Origin: an uncultured Bacteroidota bacterium
GTDB taxonomy: Bacteria; Bacteroidota; Bacteroidia; Flavobacteriales; Flavobacteriaceae
Length of the DNA stretch: 64,000 nt
Reading direction: 5' to 3'
NCBI GenBank assembly: GCA_902602415.1
Contig: CACKQW010000005.1
Coordinates: forward strand, 1 to 64,000
Below are positions 53,514-63,292 of this stretch, one piece after another. Positions within the stretch are counted from its first letter, which is position 1; each line of letters starts with the position of its first letter. The notes beneath the pieces were generated by a model that did not search any database, was not told where the DNA came from, and saw only the letters and a program-made list of their open reading frames with translations. Both the position numbers and the translations under genes were made by a program.

Positions 53514-55112
53514 TTGAAAGCCAAAAGCCCAATATTAGAAATAAAAAAACTGAGTATTTGTCTCAAAAAAAACCCAACTGAAAAAATAGTTGACAATGTT
53601 TCATTTAAGGTATTTGAAAATGAGATTTTTGGGATAATTGGGGAGTCAGGAAGCGGAAAGAGCCTTATATCAATGAGCATATTAAAGTTGTTAGATATGA
53701 AGACCTTTTTGGTTTCGGGAAATATTGAATTTGAAGGAAAAAATTTATTAGAAATTGATAACAGCAATATCCGAAATATCCGGGGTAATAAAATTGCAAT
53801 GGTTTTCCAAGAGCCTATGACAGCTTTGAATCCAACCATGAAAATAGGAAAACAAATTATTGAGAGCTATAAAACACATTTTTCCAATAATTTAATTGAG
53901 ATTGAAAACAAAATTAATTTTCTTTTAAAAAAAACAGGCTTGAATGGTATTAACAACCTTAACGAAAAATATCCTCATCAAATTTCTGGAGGACAACAAC
54001 AAAGAGTAATGTTAATCATGGCTCTTTCGTGCAGCCCAAAAATTTTAATTACAGATGAGCCTACAACAGCGCTTGATGTTACAATTCAAAAGGAAATTAT
54101 TCTAATATTAAAGGAGCTCCAAAAAACTGAAAAGCTTTCTATAATATTTATTTCTCATGATTTAAGTTTAGTAAAAAAGTTTTCTGAAAGGTTATTGATT
54201 TTGAAAAAAGGAAGAATCATTGAACAAGGAAAAAATAAAATAATATTTAGCTCTCCAAAAGAAAAATACACTAGAGAATTAATCTCTCTCCACTACAAAA
54301 ACATTCAAAAAAAATTTTCTGATAATAAAAATCAAAAAATATTATCCGTGAAAAACTTATATAAATATTATTCGACATCTAAAAGTTTATTTTCTAATAA
54401 AAATGATTTTTGTGCGCTAAAAAATTTAAATTTTGATGTCTTTGAAGGGGAAACGTTAGGGGTGATTGGAGAATCAGGAAGCGGTAAAAGCACCCTTTCA
54501 AATATTTTATTAAAAGTATGTAATAGTGATAGTGGAAATGTATATTATAAAAAGAATGAAATTTCTAAGCTGAATGGGAAAAAGTTAGATGAATTTAGAA
54601 ATCAAGTTCAGGCAATTTTTCAAGATCCATCTGCCTCGTTAAATCCAAATCAAACTGTAGAAAAGATTTTATCAGAAGGTATTCGCTATCATAAGATTTT
54701 AGAATCAAAAAATGAAATAAAATCAAGAGTAATTGAGCTTCTTGACAATGTAAACTTAGATGAAAGTTACTTAGAAAGATATCCTCACCAACTTTCAGGT
54801 GGACAAAAACAAAGGCTTTGTATTGCTAGAGCAATTAGTTTAAATCCAAAATTAATAATTTGTGATGAAGCTGTCTCTGCCCTAGACATTTCTACTCAAA
54901 ATACAATCATCAAGCTTTTAAATAAACTGAAAAAACAGTTAAAATTAAGCTACCTATTTATTACACATGATCTTTCAGTAGCTAGGCTTATCGCAGATAG
55001 AATATTAGTTTTAAAAAAAGGAGAAATAGTAGAACTAAGTACTGCCGAAAAAATTTTTAAGAGTCCAAAAAATAGGTATACAAAAAAACTTATTTCTGCG
55101 TTAGATTTCTAA
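53514..55112 (+). CDS. Fused oligopeptide ABC transporter ATPase (DppD-DppF type)
   Basis: A 532-residue protein starting at TTG, 3 bp after the previous stop, with two complete ATPase halves. Half 1 (1-265) has Walker A GESGSGKSL, signature ISGGQQQRV and Walker B ILITDEPTT. Half 2 (about 275-532) has GESGSGKST, LSGGQKQRL and LIICDEAVSALD. This is the arrangement of YejF/DppDF-like peptide importers. No permease or binding protein is encoded beside it. Confidence 0.93.
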   Translation: MKAKSPILEIKKLSICLKKNPTEKIVDNVSFKVFENEIFGIIGESGSGKSLISMSILKLLDMKTFLVSGNIEFEGKNLLEIDNSNIRNIRGNKIAMVFQEPMTALNPTMKIGKQIIESYKTHFSNNLIEIENKINFLLKKTGLNGINNLNEKYPHQISGGQQQRVMLIMALSCSPKILITDEPTTALDVTIQKEIILILKELQKTEKLSIIFISHDLSLVKKFSERLLILKKGRIIEQGKNKIIFSSPKEKYTRELISLHYKNIQKKFSDNKNQKILSVKNLYKYYSTSKSLFSNKNDFCALKNLNFDVFEGETLGVIGESGSGKSTLSNILLKVCNSDSGNVYYKKNEISKLNGKKLDEFRNQVQAIFQDPSASLNPNQTVEKILSEGIRYHKILESKNEIKSRVIELLDNVNLDESYLERYPHQLSGGQKQRLCIARAISLNPKLIICDEAVSALDISTQNTIIKLLNKLKKQLKLSYLFITHDLSVARLIADRILVLKKGEIVELSTAEKIFKSPKNRYTKKLISALDF

Positions 55113-55119
55113 TTGAATT

Positions 55120-57441
55120 TTAAAAATCAATATCCTGAATTTCTTGATCCGTGGTTTTACCAGAGCCAATACTATCAATCACAAACTTGTTACAGTCTAG
55201 CTGAATATTCAAAATATCCGGTTTTTCAAATGGCTCTTTTGAAATCATAAGTGTTGTATCAAGGTAAATACTTCTCATATAATTAGCCCATATTGGTAAG
55301 GCCATTGTTGCCCCTTGTCCGTATGCTATATCTTCAAAGTGTATTGCTCTATCTTCAGCTCCAACCCAAACGCCGGTAACCAAATTAGGAACCATTCCGA
55401 TAAACCATCCATCGCTTTGATTTTGAGTTGTTCCTGTTTTACCAGCAATAGGATTTTTAAATTCGTATGGATAACCGGTAACAACTTTTTGGTATGCTCT
55501 ATTATATTCATCTGCACCAACTGTTCTTAGCCTTGTTCCTGATCCAGCAGTAGTCACTCCTTCTAATAAATTTACAGTAACATATGCTGCCTCCTCACTT
55601 AAGACATCTTTTATTTCAGGATTCGATTGAAAAAGGATTGTTCCATTTTTGTCTTCAATTTTTTCGATAAAGGATGGCTTAGTATAAACCCCTTTGTTAG
55701 CAAAAGTTGAATATGCTGCTACCATTTCATAAACACTTAAGTCAGGAGTTCCAAGAGCTATTGAGGGTACCGGAAAAATTTTCTGCTCGATACCTAAATC
55801 TTTGGCAAGATTTGCAACAATTCTAGGTCCAATTTTATCTATTAACCTTGCTGTTACAGTATTTATAGAATTCGCAAGAGCATTTTTTAGAGTTCTTGTT
55901 TTTCCATATTTGTCTCCGGAGTTTTTGGGACACCATTTTTCAATATTACCAAATTTATTTTTTTCTACACAAAACTGACTATCTGGAAAAGTATCACATG
56001 GTGATAGTTTTAATTGATCGATTGCTGCTGCATAAACAAAGGGTTTAAAAGTAGAACCAATTTGACGCTTTCCTTTTTTTACCATATCATATTGGAAATG
56101 CCTATAATTCATACCCCCTACCCATGCCTTAATTTTTCCATTTGTAGGGTCCATTGACATCATCCCAGGCCTGAAAAAAGACTTATAATATTTCATTGAG
56201 TCTATTGGCGTCATAATAGTATCTATTTCTCCACCCCATGAAAAAATTGACATCTTCACAGGCTCGTAAAAAGATTCTTTAATTTCTTCCTCATCTTTGC
56301 GCAAATCATATTTCATTTTTCTCCACCTTTCAGATCTTTTCATAGATAACCGTAAAATTGTATCAACAGCTCCGATAGTCAAATCTCTAAAAGGGGCAAT
56401 AGAGTCATCAACTGCTTGATTTTGTTCAAAAAATTCCTTTTGCAACCTTGGCATATGCTGGCCTATAGCTTCCTCAGCAATTTTTTGCATCTCATAGTTT
56501 ATAGTTGTATAAATTTTTAAGCCGTCTGTATTTAAATTATATTTAGAACCATCAGGCTTTCTATTTTCCGCAGAATTTACCCAACTTTTCATATAAGATC
56601 TCAGAAACTCCCTAAAATAAGTTGCAAGTCCCTCTCGATGAGACTCTGGAGTGTACCTTAAATTTAGAGGTTGTATTTTTAATGAATCAACTATTTCTTC
56701 ATGCAAATAGTTGTATTTTTTCATCTGATTTAGTACAACATTTCTTCTGTTTTTTACACCAATTGGGTTTCTATGTGGTCGTGGATTATAGAGAGAAGAA
56801 TTTTTAAGCATCCCTACCAAAATTGCGGATTCGTTTAAGTCAAGATCAATTGGCTCTTTACCAAAATAGATTCTAGCGGCACTCCTTATACCATCAGCGT
56901 TATTATTAAAATCATATATATTTAAGTATTGAGCAATAATTTCATCTTTGGTATATTGTCTCTCCAAGCGAACAGCAATGATGTACTCTTTGATTTTTTG
57001 CGAAATCCTTTCAAGCATATCTCTTGATCCCTCTCCAGTAAATAATTGTTTGGCCAGCTGCTGCGTAATTGTACTACCCCCTCCGTCTTTGCCAAATTTT
57101 ATAATTGCCCCAAATGTCCTTTTAAAATCGATGCCACTATGCGAATAAAATCTTATATCTTCGGTGGCTATTAAAGCATCAACAAGGTGAGTGGGTAGTT
57201 CTTCAAATGTAACAGGTGTTCTATTATCATTAAAATAATATTTTCCTAATGTTTTGTTGTCCGATGAAATAACCTCTGATGCTAACTTAGTTTTTGGATT
57301 CTCCAATACCTCTAAGTCTGGCATTTCACCAAAACCTCCAACCGATGCAAAATAGAAAAGCCCAAAAACAACAAATATTGGTGTGATAACTATTAACCAG
57401 AGAATGGAAGAGTAAAGTCTGAATTTTTTCCTTTTTGACAT
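55120..57441 (-). CDS. Class A penicillin-binding protein 1A
   Basis: A 773-residue bifunctional peptidoglycan synthase: N-terminal membrane anchor (11-32), GT51 glycosyltransferase with catalytic Glu94 in ATEDIRFYSHSG and GGSTITQQLAKQLF, and a transpeptidase domain with STFKPF (active Ser), SNSINTVTAR (SxN) and KTGTTQNQSDGWFIG (KTG). Starts on the last base of the gldH stop region (1-bp overlap). Confidence 0.95.
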   Translation of the reverse strand: MSKRKKFRLYSSILWLIVITPIFVVFGLFYFASVGGFGEMPDLEVLENPKTKLASEVISSDNKTLGKYYFNDNRTPVTFEELPTHLVDALIATEDIRFYSHSGIDFKRTFGAIIKFGKDGGGSTITQQLAKQLFTGEGSRDMLERISQKIKEYIIAVRLERQYTKDEIIAQYLNIYDFNNNADGIRSAARIYFGKEPIDLDLNESAILVGMLKNSSLYNPRPHRNPIGVKNRRNVVLNQMKKYNYLHEEIVDSLKIQPLNLRYTPESHREGLATYFREFLRSYMKSWVNSAENRKPDGSKYNLNTDGLKIYTTINYEMQKIAEEAIGQHMPRLQKEFFEQNQAVDDSIAPFRDLTIGAVDTILRLSMKRSERWRKMKYDLRKDEEEIKESFYEPVKMSIFSWGGEIDTIMTPIDSMKYYKSFFRPGMMSMDPTNGKIKAWVGGMNYRHFQYDMVKKGKRQIGSTFKPFVYAAAIDQLKLSPCDTFPDSQFCVEKNKFGNIEKWCPKNSGDKYGKTRTLKNALANSINTVTARLIDKIGPRIVANLAKDLGIEQKIFPVPSIALGTPDLSVYEMVAAYSTFANKGVYTKPSFIEKIEDKNGTILFQSNPEIKDVLSEEAAYVTVNLLEGVTTAGSGTRLRTVGADEYNRAYQKVVTGYPYEFKNPIAGKTGTTQNQSDGWFIGMVPNLVTGVWVGAEDRAIHFEDIAYGQGATMALPIWANYMRSIYLDTTLMISKEPFEKPDILNIQLDCNKFVIDSIGSGKTTDQEIQDIDF

Positions 57442-57920
57442 TATTTTTCTTTTTCAAATTTGTATCCTACATCTAAGACTCCTTCTAGCCTCTTAACTCC
57501 AGCTGTTTCGCTTGCATTTCTCATGGCATGCTCAACCTTAATTAAATAATTTTCTTTTGGCATAAGTTGAATACCCTTTTTGTGAGGTAAACTTAATTCA
57601 TGGATATTAATCATTTTAGATCCAATAAATTTTCCATAATTATCAGCAACTTGATACTCGATAGTATCCTTAGAGATTATTCCACTTAAATTAGTAACTG
57701 TAATTATCACAAAAATATTGTTATATCTATATTTTTCATTAACTCTTAATATTAAATAAGAGTCAGTTAATATTAATTTATCCTGATTTTGAAAGGAGAA
57801 ATTTTGCACTGAATCTTTGAGCCACCCCCTGCTTAGTGAATTATATTTAATATAAACAGGATTGGGTTCACATGAAACAATACAACTAAGTATTAGGAAA
57901 ATTAATATACTTCGCATCAA
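57441..57920 (-). CDS. gldH: Gliding motility lipoprotein GldH
   Basis: A 159-residue lipoprotein with lipobox CIVSCEPNP (cysteine about 17). WLKDSVQNFSFQNQD, FVIITVTNLSG, DTIEYQVAD and IHELSLPHKKGI, then VEHAMRN match GldH of flavobacteria, needed for gliding and type IX secretion. It is placed directly before PBP1A, a common flavobacterial order. Its presence fits the four T9SS cargo proteins or domains in this window. Confidence 0.9.
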   Translation of the reverse strand: MMRSILIFLILSCIVSCEPNPVYIKYNSLSRGWLKDSVQNFSFQNQDKLILTDSYLILRVNEKYRYNNIFVIITVTNLSGIISKDTIEYQVADNYGKFIGSKMINIHELSLPHKKGIQLMPKENYLIKVEHAMRNASETAGVKRLEGVLDVGYKFEKEK

Positions 57921-58952
57921 TTAATTAATTCGTGAAACTTTTGTAGTACGGCCTTTTTTAAAAATATCGTATTTTGTTTTTTTGCCCTTTCTTAATGCTT
58001 TTTGCTCATTAATTGGTTTACCGTAAACTTCCTTACATTCATAAGAACAACAATTATGCATAAGTTCTTTACAATTCTCACATTGGATAAACAATAAATG
58101 ACAAGCATCATTGGCACAATTTGTATGAATATCAAAAGGGTTGCCACATTGGTGGCAATTAGCAATAACTTGTTTGCCAACTTCTTCAGCCATTCTATTG
58201 TCAAAAACAAAGTTTTTGCCTATAAAATTATTTTCTAATCCTAGTTGTTTGACTTGTTTTGCATACTCTATGATTCCACCTTCAAGTTGGAAAACATTTT
58301 GAAACCCTTTATGTTTAAAATAAGCACTTGCTTTTTCACATCTTATTCCACCTGTACAATACATTAACAATTTCTTATCTTTTTTATTCTTGAGAACATC
58401 TCTTTCAATTGTATTTAAAGAGTCTCTAAAAGTATCTACGTCGGGGCATATGGCGTTTTTAAAATGTCCTATTTCACTTTCATAATGATTTCTCATGTCC
58501 AAGACAATAGAATTTTTATCTTCCATAAGTTTGTTAAACTCTTTAGCATTTACGTGTTTCCCTTTTTTAGTCACATCAAAAGAATTATCATTTAATCCAT
58601 CTGCAACGATTTTATCTTTGACCTTAATTTGAAGCTTCAGAAAAGACTTCAAATTGTGTTGTAAAGCTATGTTAATGCGCACACCCTTTAAAAAAGAAAT
58701 TTTTCTCAAATGATTTGAAAATATTTTTAAATTTTTCTTGGGTAATGAAAGTTGGGCATTTATCCCCTCATTTGCAATATAAATTCTCCCCAAAACATCA
58801 ATACTATTCCAAAATATGAAAAGATCATCTCTAAATTTTGCTGGGTTTTTTATACTTGCATATTTATAAAATGATAATGTAATTCTATCTAGATTTGAAG
58901 CCTCTAATATTTTCTCTCTCTCGTTAGAGCTGAGTTTATTGTACAGTTGCAT
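57921..58952 (-). CDS. trhO: tRNA uridine(34) hydroxylase TrhO (rhodanese family)
   Basis: A 343-residue protein: N-terminal acylphosphatase-like domain, rhodanese domain with VLDMRNHYESEIGHF and active-site YCTGGIRCEKASAYF, and a Cys-rich C terminus (CHQCGNPF, CENCKELMHNCC). TrhO hydroxylates U34 in tRNAs. Abuts gldH. Confidence 0.93.
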   Translation of the reverse strand: MQLYNKLSSNEREKILEASNLDRITLSFYKYASIKNPAKFRDDLFIFWNSIDVLGRIYIANEGINAQLSLPKKNLKIFSNHLRKISFLKGVRINIALQHNLKSFLKLQIKVKDKIVADGLNDNSFDVTKKGKHVNAKEFNKLMEDKNSIVLDMRNHYESEIGHFKNAICPDVDTFRDSLNTIERDVLKNKKDKKLLMYCTGGIRCEKASAYFKHKGFQNVFQLEGGIIEYAKQVKQLGLENNFIGKNFVFDNRMAEEVGKQVIANCHQCGNPFDIHTNCANDACHLLFIQCENCKELMHNCCSYECKEVYGKPINEQKALRKGKKTKYDIFKKGRTTKVSRIN

Positions 58953-58974
58953 GCTATACTATTTTAATTAATAA

Positions 58975-58982
58975 CAAAAGTA
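58975..58982 (-). promoter_or_regulatory. Bacteroidota -7 promoter box for trhO-gldH-PBP1A
   Basis: TACTTTTG on the minus strand, 23 bp upstream of the trhO start. Confidence 0.5.
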
Positions 58983-59063
58983 GATAAAAAAGATAAAAAT
59001 CATCCTTTCTTATATTGTATTGTGTTAAAAGATGTCATAAATTAGTAACGAAAATCAACTACT

Positions 59064-60056
59064 ATGGGGAACGAAAAAGAAGACAAGCTCAAAGCCTTAA
59101 AACTAACTCTTGATAAGCTAGATAAAACATACGGAAAAGGAACCGTTATGAAAATGGGTGATAGCCCAGATGAAAATGTTGAGGCAATACCTTCTGGATC
59201 TATTGGGCTTGACTTAGCTCTGGGTGTAGGCGGTTATCCCAAGGGGAGAGTTGTTGAGATTTATGGACCGGAGTCCTCAGGAAAGACAACACTGACATTA
59301 CATGCAATTGCTGAGTGTCAAAAAAAGGGAGGAATAGCTGCTTTCATCGATGCTGAACATGCCTTTGACAGGTTTTATGCAGAAAAATTAGGTGTTGATA
59401 TAGAAAATCTCATAATTTCTCAGCCTGATCATGGTGAACAAGCTTTAGAAATCGCTGATAACTTAATCCGCTCTGGTGCAATTGATATGGTCATTATTGA
59501 TTCCGTAGCTGCTCTTACTCCAAAAAGTGAAATTGAAGGAGAGATGGGTGACTCTAAAATGGGATTACATGCGAGACTAATGTCACAAGCATTACGAAAA
59601 CTTACAGGCTCAATAAGTAAAACTAATTGCACAGTTGTGTTTATCAATCAATTAAGGGAAAAAATTGGAATCATGTTCGGAAATCCAGAAACAACAACGG
59701 GGGGAAATGCACTTAAGTTTTATGCTTCTATAAGAATTGATATCCGAAGATCAACTCAAATCAAAAGCAGTGATGGAGCAGTAATCGGAAATAAAACTAG
59801 AGTCAAAATTGTAAAAAATAAAGTTGCTCCACCATTTAAGTTAGCTGAATTTGATATTATGTATGGAGAAGGTATTTCAAAAGTTGGAGAAATAATTGAC
59901 CTTTGTGTTAATGCTGAAATTATTAATAAGAGTGGGTCGTGGTTTAGTTATGAAGGAACCAAATTGGGCCAAGGAAGAGATTCTGTAAAAGCTTTACTCA
60001 AAGACAACCCTGATCTTTGTGAAACCCTAGAAAAAAAATTGAAAGAAATTTTTTAA
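59064..60056 (+). CDS. recA: Recombinase RecA
   Basis: A 330-residue RecA. Walker [10 protein letters not shown] at 68-76, [13 protein letters not shown] as Walker B, loop L1 [17 protein letters not shown] and L2 [20 protein letters not shown]. It performs homologous recombination and SOS activation. The 3' end overlaps the convergent acyltransferase by 4 bp. Confidence 0.97.
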   Translation: MGNEKEDKLKALKLTLDKLDKTYGKGTVMKMGDSPDENVEAIPSGSIGLDLALGVGGYPKGRVVEIYGPESSGKTTLTLHAIAECQKKGGIAAFIDAEHAFDRFYAEKLGVDIENLIISQPDHGEQALEIADNLIRSGAIDMVIIDSVAALTPKSEIEGEMGDSKMGLHARLMSQALRKLTGSISKTNCTVVFINQLREKIGIMFGNPETTTGGNALKFYASIRIDIRRSTQIKSSDGAVIGNKTRVKIVKNKVAPPFKLAEFDIMYGEGISKVGEIIDLCVNAEIINKSGSWFSYEGTKLGQGRDSVKALLKDNPDLCETLEKKLKEIF

Positions 60057-60817
60057 GTGGACTCTAAATCTGAAAGTATAATTTCTCTTACTTTGTTGCA
60101 CAGTGTATTCACGTCTTTTCTTGTCATATTTTTGGTAATTATTGGATCGTGAATTTTTACCCTCAATCGACCCGGGCTTCCCTTTGATCCTGCTAAAAGA
60201 CCACCATAACTCCATGGGAACCTTTTCTTATTGTCTAAAAATGTCATAGGGACAATGGGTGTTTTGTGATCAATTGCTATTGAAAAAGCTCCATGTTTGA
60301 ACGGTCCTAAGATCACGTCTAGTGAGGGTACTGTGCCCTCTGGAAAGATTACTATACTAATCCCTTCTTTTAATTTTTTTTCTGTTTGTTTAAATACATT
60401 TTTTTTACTTTCATTACTAGATCGATCCACTAAAATCATAGTTTTTTTATAAACGTAACCAAAAAAAGGAATTTTTTCTAATTCTTTTTTTCCTATGAAA
60501 ACTATAGGATGATTTCTAATCGTTGAGCCCATCAACATAATATCAATCATAGATACATGATTAGCAACAAAGATATATGAAGATTCAGAGGATAATTTAA
60601 TTTTACTTTCAACTTTTGGAAACATTCCCATTCCAAATAAAATCAAATCAGACCATAGAACACCCATTTTAGAAAAGTGCTTATATAATTTTGGATTTAG
60701 TGCAACAAAAAAGAATGATGGAAATAAAATTAAAATTGTGAGAACTAATACTAATAAGTAAAACCAAATGTTATAAAAGGCCCAAAAAATGTATTTCAAT
60801 GCTTTCACAAGTTTCAA
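60053..60817 (-). CDS. 1-Acyl-sn-glycerol-3-phosphate acyltransferase (PlsC family)
   Basis: A membrane acyltransferase of about 250 residues with an N-terminal hydrophobic region. The HX4D catalytic motif is NHVSMID and the substrate motif is [10 protein letters not shown], with IVPMTFLDN further on. Makes phosphatidic acid. Start codon is uncertain: TTG at 60817 overlaps a TAGTTTTG promoter-like box, and an in-frame GTG at 60808 would give [11 protein letters not shown]. Confidence 0.9.
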   Translation of the reverse strand: MKLVKALKYIFWAFYNIWFYLLVLVLTILILFPSFFFVALNPKLYKHFSKMGVLWSDLILFGMGMFPKVESKIKLSSESSYIFVANHVSMIDIMLMGSTIRNHPIVFIGKKELEKIPFFGYVYKKTMILVDRSSNESKKNVFKQTEKKLKEGISIVIFPEGTVPSLDVILGPFKHGAFSIAIDHKTPIVPMTFLDNKKRFPWSYGGLLAGSKGSPGRLRVKIHDPIITKNMTRKDVNTLCNKVREIILSDLEST

Positions 60818-60846
60818 AACTAATTAATTTATTTTAATAAAAGGTT

Positions 60847-60854
60847 TAACTTTG
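60847..60854 (+). promoter_or_regulatory. Bacteroidota -7 promoter box immediately before trpS
   Basis: TAACTTTG matches TAnnTTTG and ends 4 bp before the ATG, so the trpS mRNA would be leaderless or nearly so. Confidence 0.4.
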
Positions 60855-60858
60855 TTTC

Positions 60859-61839
60859 ATGGGTGAAAAATTAAAGAGAATTCTCACAGGAGTTCAAAGT
60901 ACAGGGGTTCCACATCTTGGAAATATCTTGGGGGCTATTATTCCAGCAATCGATTTTTCAAAAAAAGAAAATATTGAAACGTTTCTGTTCATTGCTGATT
61001 TTCACTCATTGACTCAAATTAAAAACTCAGAAGAATTAAAAAGAAATACATTATCTACTGCTGCAGCCTGGTTGGCTTGTGGTTTAAATCCTAACAAAAC
61101 AATATTCTATAGACAAAGTGATGTTCCTCAAGTGTCTGAACTTGCTTGGTACTTAAGTTGTTTTTTCCCATTTAATAGACTATCGTTAGCCCATAGCTTC
61201 AAAGACAAGAAAGACAGATTAGACGATGTCAATGCAGGTCTGTTTAACTATCCCATGCTTATGGCTGCTGACATACTAATGTATGATGCTGATGTAGTTC
61301 CTGTTGGAAAAGACAACCTTCAGCACCTAGAAATTACTAGAAATGTAGCTAATAGATTTCATAATATTTTTGGAAATACCTTTACATTGCCTGTCGAGCA
61401 TTTACAGGACGAAGCAAAATTAGTTACCGGGACGGATGGAGCGAAAATGAGTAAAAGCAAGAACAACATAATTGATATTTTTGCTGAAGAAAAAGTTTTA
61501 AAAAAACAGATTATGTCTATTAAAACAGACTCTAAAGGAATCGAAGATGCCAAAGATTGGAGGAATTGTAACCTCTTTAAAATTTATGCTCTACTTGCAA
61601 AAAAGAATGAAATTGAGTGTATGAAAAAAAATTATGAGTTGGGAGGATACGGATATGGTCATGCTAAAAATGAACTGTTTGGCCTAATACTAAAAAAGTA
61701 TAGTGTTGAAAGAGATAAGTTCCAGCATTATATTTCTAACCCTGATGAAGTTGAAAAAATATTAAAAGCTGGTGCAACAAAAGCCAATGCAACTGCTAAT
61801 AAAGTTTTAAACAGAGTGCGTAAAAAATTAGGTTATTAA
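60859..61839 (+). CDS. trpS: Tryptophan-tRNA ligase
   Basis: A 326-residue class I tRNA synthetase. HIGH-like motif in TGVPHLGNILGA, DADVVPVGKDNLQHLEITR and KMSKSK loop (GAKMSKSKNNI). Length typical. Confidence 0.97.
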   Translation: MGEKLKRILTGVQSTGVPHLGNILGAIIPAIDFSKKENIETFLFIADFHSLTQIKNSEELKRNTLSTAAAWLACGLNPNKTIFYRQSDVPQVSELAWYLSCFFPFNRLSLAHSFKDKKDRLDDVNAGLFNYPMLMAADILMYDADVVPVGKDNLQHLEITRNVANRFHNIFGNTFTLPVEHLQDEAKLVTGTDGAKMSKSKNNIIDIFAEEKVLKKQIMSIKTDSKGIEDAKDWRNCNLFKIYALLAKKNEIECMKKNYELGGYGYGHAKNELFGLILKKYSVERDKFQHYISNPDEVEKILKAGATKANATANKVLNRVRKKLGY

Positions 61840-61886
61840 AATAAAGAGTTTAATATTTTTTATATATTGAAATATATTATTTTGAC

Positions 61887-62768
61887 ATGAAGTTCAACAA
61901 TCATATTTATCCATTATTAAAAGAGTATAATTGTATTGTTATCCCAAATTTTGGTTCTTTTGTTTGTAGAAATATTTCAGCAAAATTTAGTGAAAATCAT
62001 TCGCAACTACTTCCTCCAAATAAAGAAATTGTATTCAACAAAAACCTGAAAGAAAATGATGGTGTTCTGATAAAAAATATTTCTGAAATAAAAAATATTC
62101 CATACTCAGAGTCGGAAAAAAAAATTAATTCGTGGGTTAAGAAAGTTAACAAGAAAATTAACAAGGGTAAAAGTATTTCATTTCAAAACATTGGATCGTT
62201 AAGAAAAGTTGATAAAAATTTCATTTTCGAACCAAACATAAATAGCATATTCTTAAAAAGCTCATATGGACTGTCAGCAGTGGATACTTTACCAGTAAAT
62301 AACACAAAAATAATTAAGCCTTCGTTTAACAATACAATGCTTAAATATGCTGCAATTTTAATTTTATTTGTTTCCTTATCTGCAATTTCTATAAATTCTT
62401 ATTTTGAGTCTGTAAAAAGTTTTAACGAAAATTCATACTCTGTTGCTAGTAAAGAAATTAACAAAAAAATTCAAAGAGCTACTTTTAACATAAGTCCTGC
62501 TATCCCCTTAGTAACTTTGCCAATTGAAAAGAAATATGGAAATTTCCATATAATTGCTGGATCATTTAGGTTTGAGGAAAACTCATTAAAAATGATTGAC
62601 CTGCTACAAAAAAAAGGTTTTATAGAAGCTAGAAAAGTTGGTGTTAACAAATATGGATTGATCCAAATTGCTTATAACAGTTATGATTCTGTCGAACAGG
62701 CAAGAGCTGCCCTTGAGCTACTAAGAGACTCAGAAGACGAAAATGCTTGGCTTCTTATTAAAAATTAG
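61887..62768 (+). CDS. HU-domain and SPOR-domain membrane protein
   Basis: A 293-residue protein: two CCDC81-like prokaryotic HU domains (about 1-60 and 60-125; PNFGSFVC, FNKNLKENDGVL, SFQNIGSLRKV), a transmembrane helix (about 152-170), and a C-terminal SPOR domain (about 215-293; YGNFHIIAGSFRFEENSLKM) that would bind denuded peptidoglycan at the division site. Linking DNA-binding-type folds to a SPOR domain is common in Bacteroidota. Confidence 0.88.
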   Translation: MKFNNHIYPLLKEYNCIVIPNFGSFVCRNISAKFSENHSQLLPPNKEIVFNKNLKENDGVLIKNISEIKNIPYSESEKKINSWVKKVNKKINKGKSISFQNIGSLRKVDKNFIFEPNINSIFLKSSYGLSAVDTLPVNNTKIIKPSFNNTMLKYAAILILFVSLSAISINSYFESVKSFNENSYSVASKEINKKIQRATFNISPAIPLVTLPIEKKYGNFHIIAGSFRFEENSLKMIDLLQKKGFIEARKVGVNKYGLIQIAYNSYDSVEQARAALELLRDSEDENAWLLIKN

Positions 62769-62779
62769 GTTAGTCTGAA

Positions 62780-63292
62780 ATGCCTGGAAAAAGAAAAACA
62801 CCAAAAGATTCTTTAACCGTCCTTACAGATACTGTTTTGCCTGGAGAAACAAATGCTATAAATAATTTGTTTGGTGGAGAGCTACTTGCAAGGATGGATA
62901 GAGCTGCTGCAATTTCAGCCAAAAGGCACTCAAAACAATTTGTTGTAACATCATCTGTTAATAATGTTTCATTTGGAATGCCAATTCCTCTTGGAAGTAC
63001 AGTGACTATTGAAGCAAAAGTATCAAGAGCATTTAATTCTTCAATGGAAGTATACATAGATGTTTGGATTGATGATGAGAATGGAGAAAAAATCAAAGCA
63101 AATGAGGCGATTTATACATTTGTTGCTGTAAACAAAAAAGGAAGACCAATAAAAATTGATAAGATTTTTCCTGAAACTAAAATCGAGAAACAACGTTATG
63201 ACGCTGCTCTTAGAAGAAAGCAACTTAGCCTGGTTCTTGCGGGTAAATTGAGTGTTAACAAAGCTACTGAGCTAAAAGCTTTATTTTACTAA
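62780..63292 (+). CDS. Acyl-CoA thioesterase (hotdog fold)
   Basis: A 170-residue YciA/BACH-type hotdog thioesterase: LPGETNAINNLFGGELLARM, AKRHSKQFVVTSSVNNVSF, PIPLGSTVTIEAKVSRAFNS and ANEAIYTFVAVNKKGRP. It abuts the convergent EnvC-like gene. It might substitute for the missing DHNA-CoA thioesterase of the menaquinone pathway, but family features favour long-chain acyl-CoA. Confidence 0.9.
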   Translation: MPGKRKTPKDSLTVLTDTVLPGETNAINNLFGGELLARMDRAAAISAKRHSKQFVVTSSVNNVSFGMPIPLGSTVTIEAKVSRAFNSSMEVYIDVWIDDENGEKIKANEAIYTFVAVNKKGRPIKIDKIFPETKIEKQRYDAALRRKQLSLVLAGKLSVNKATELKALFY

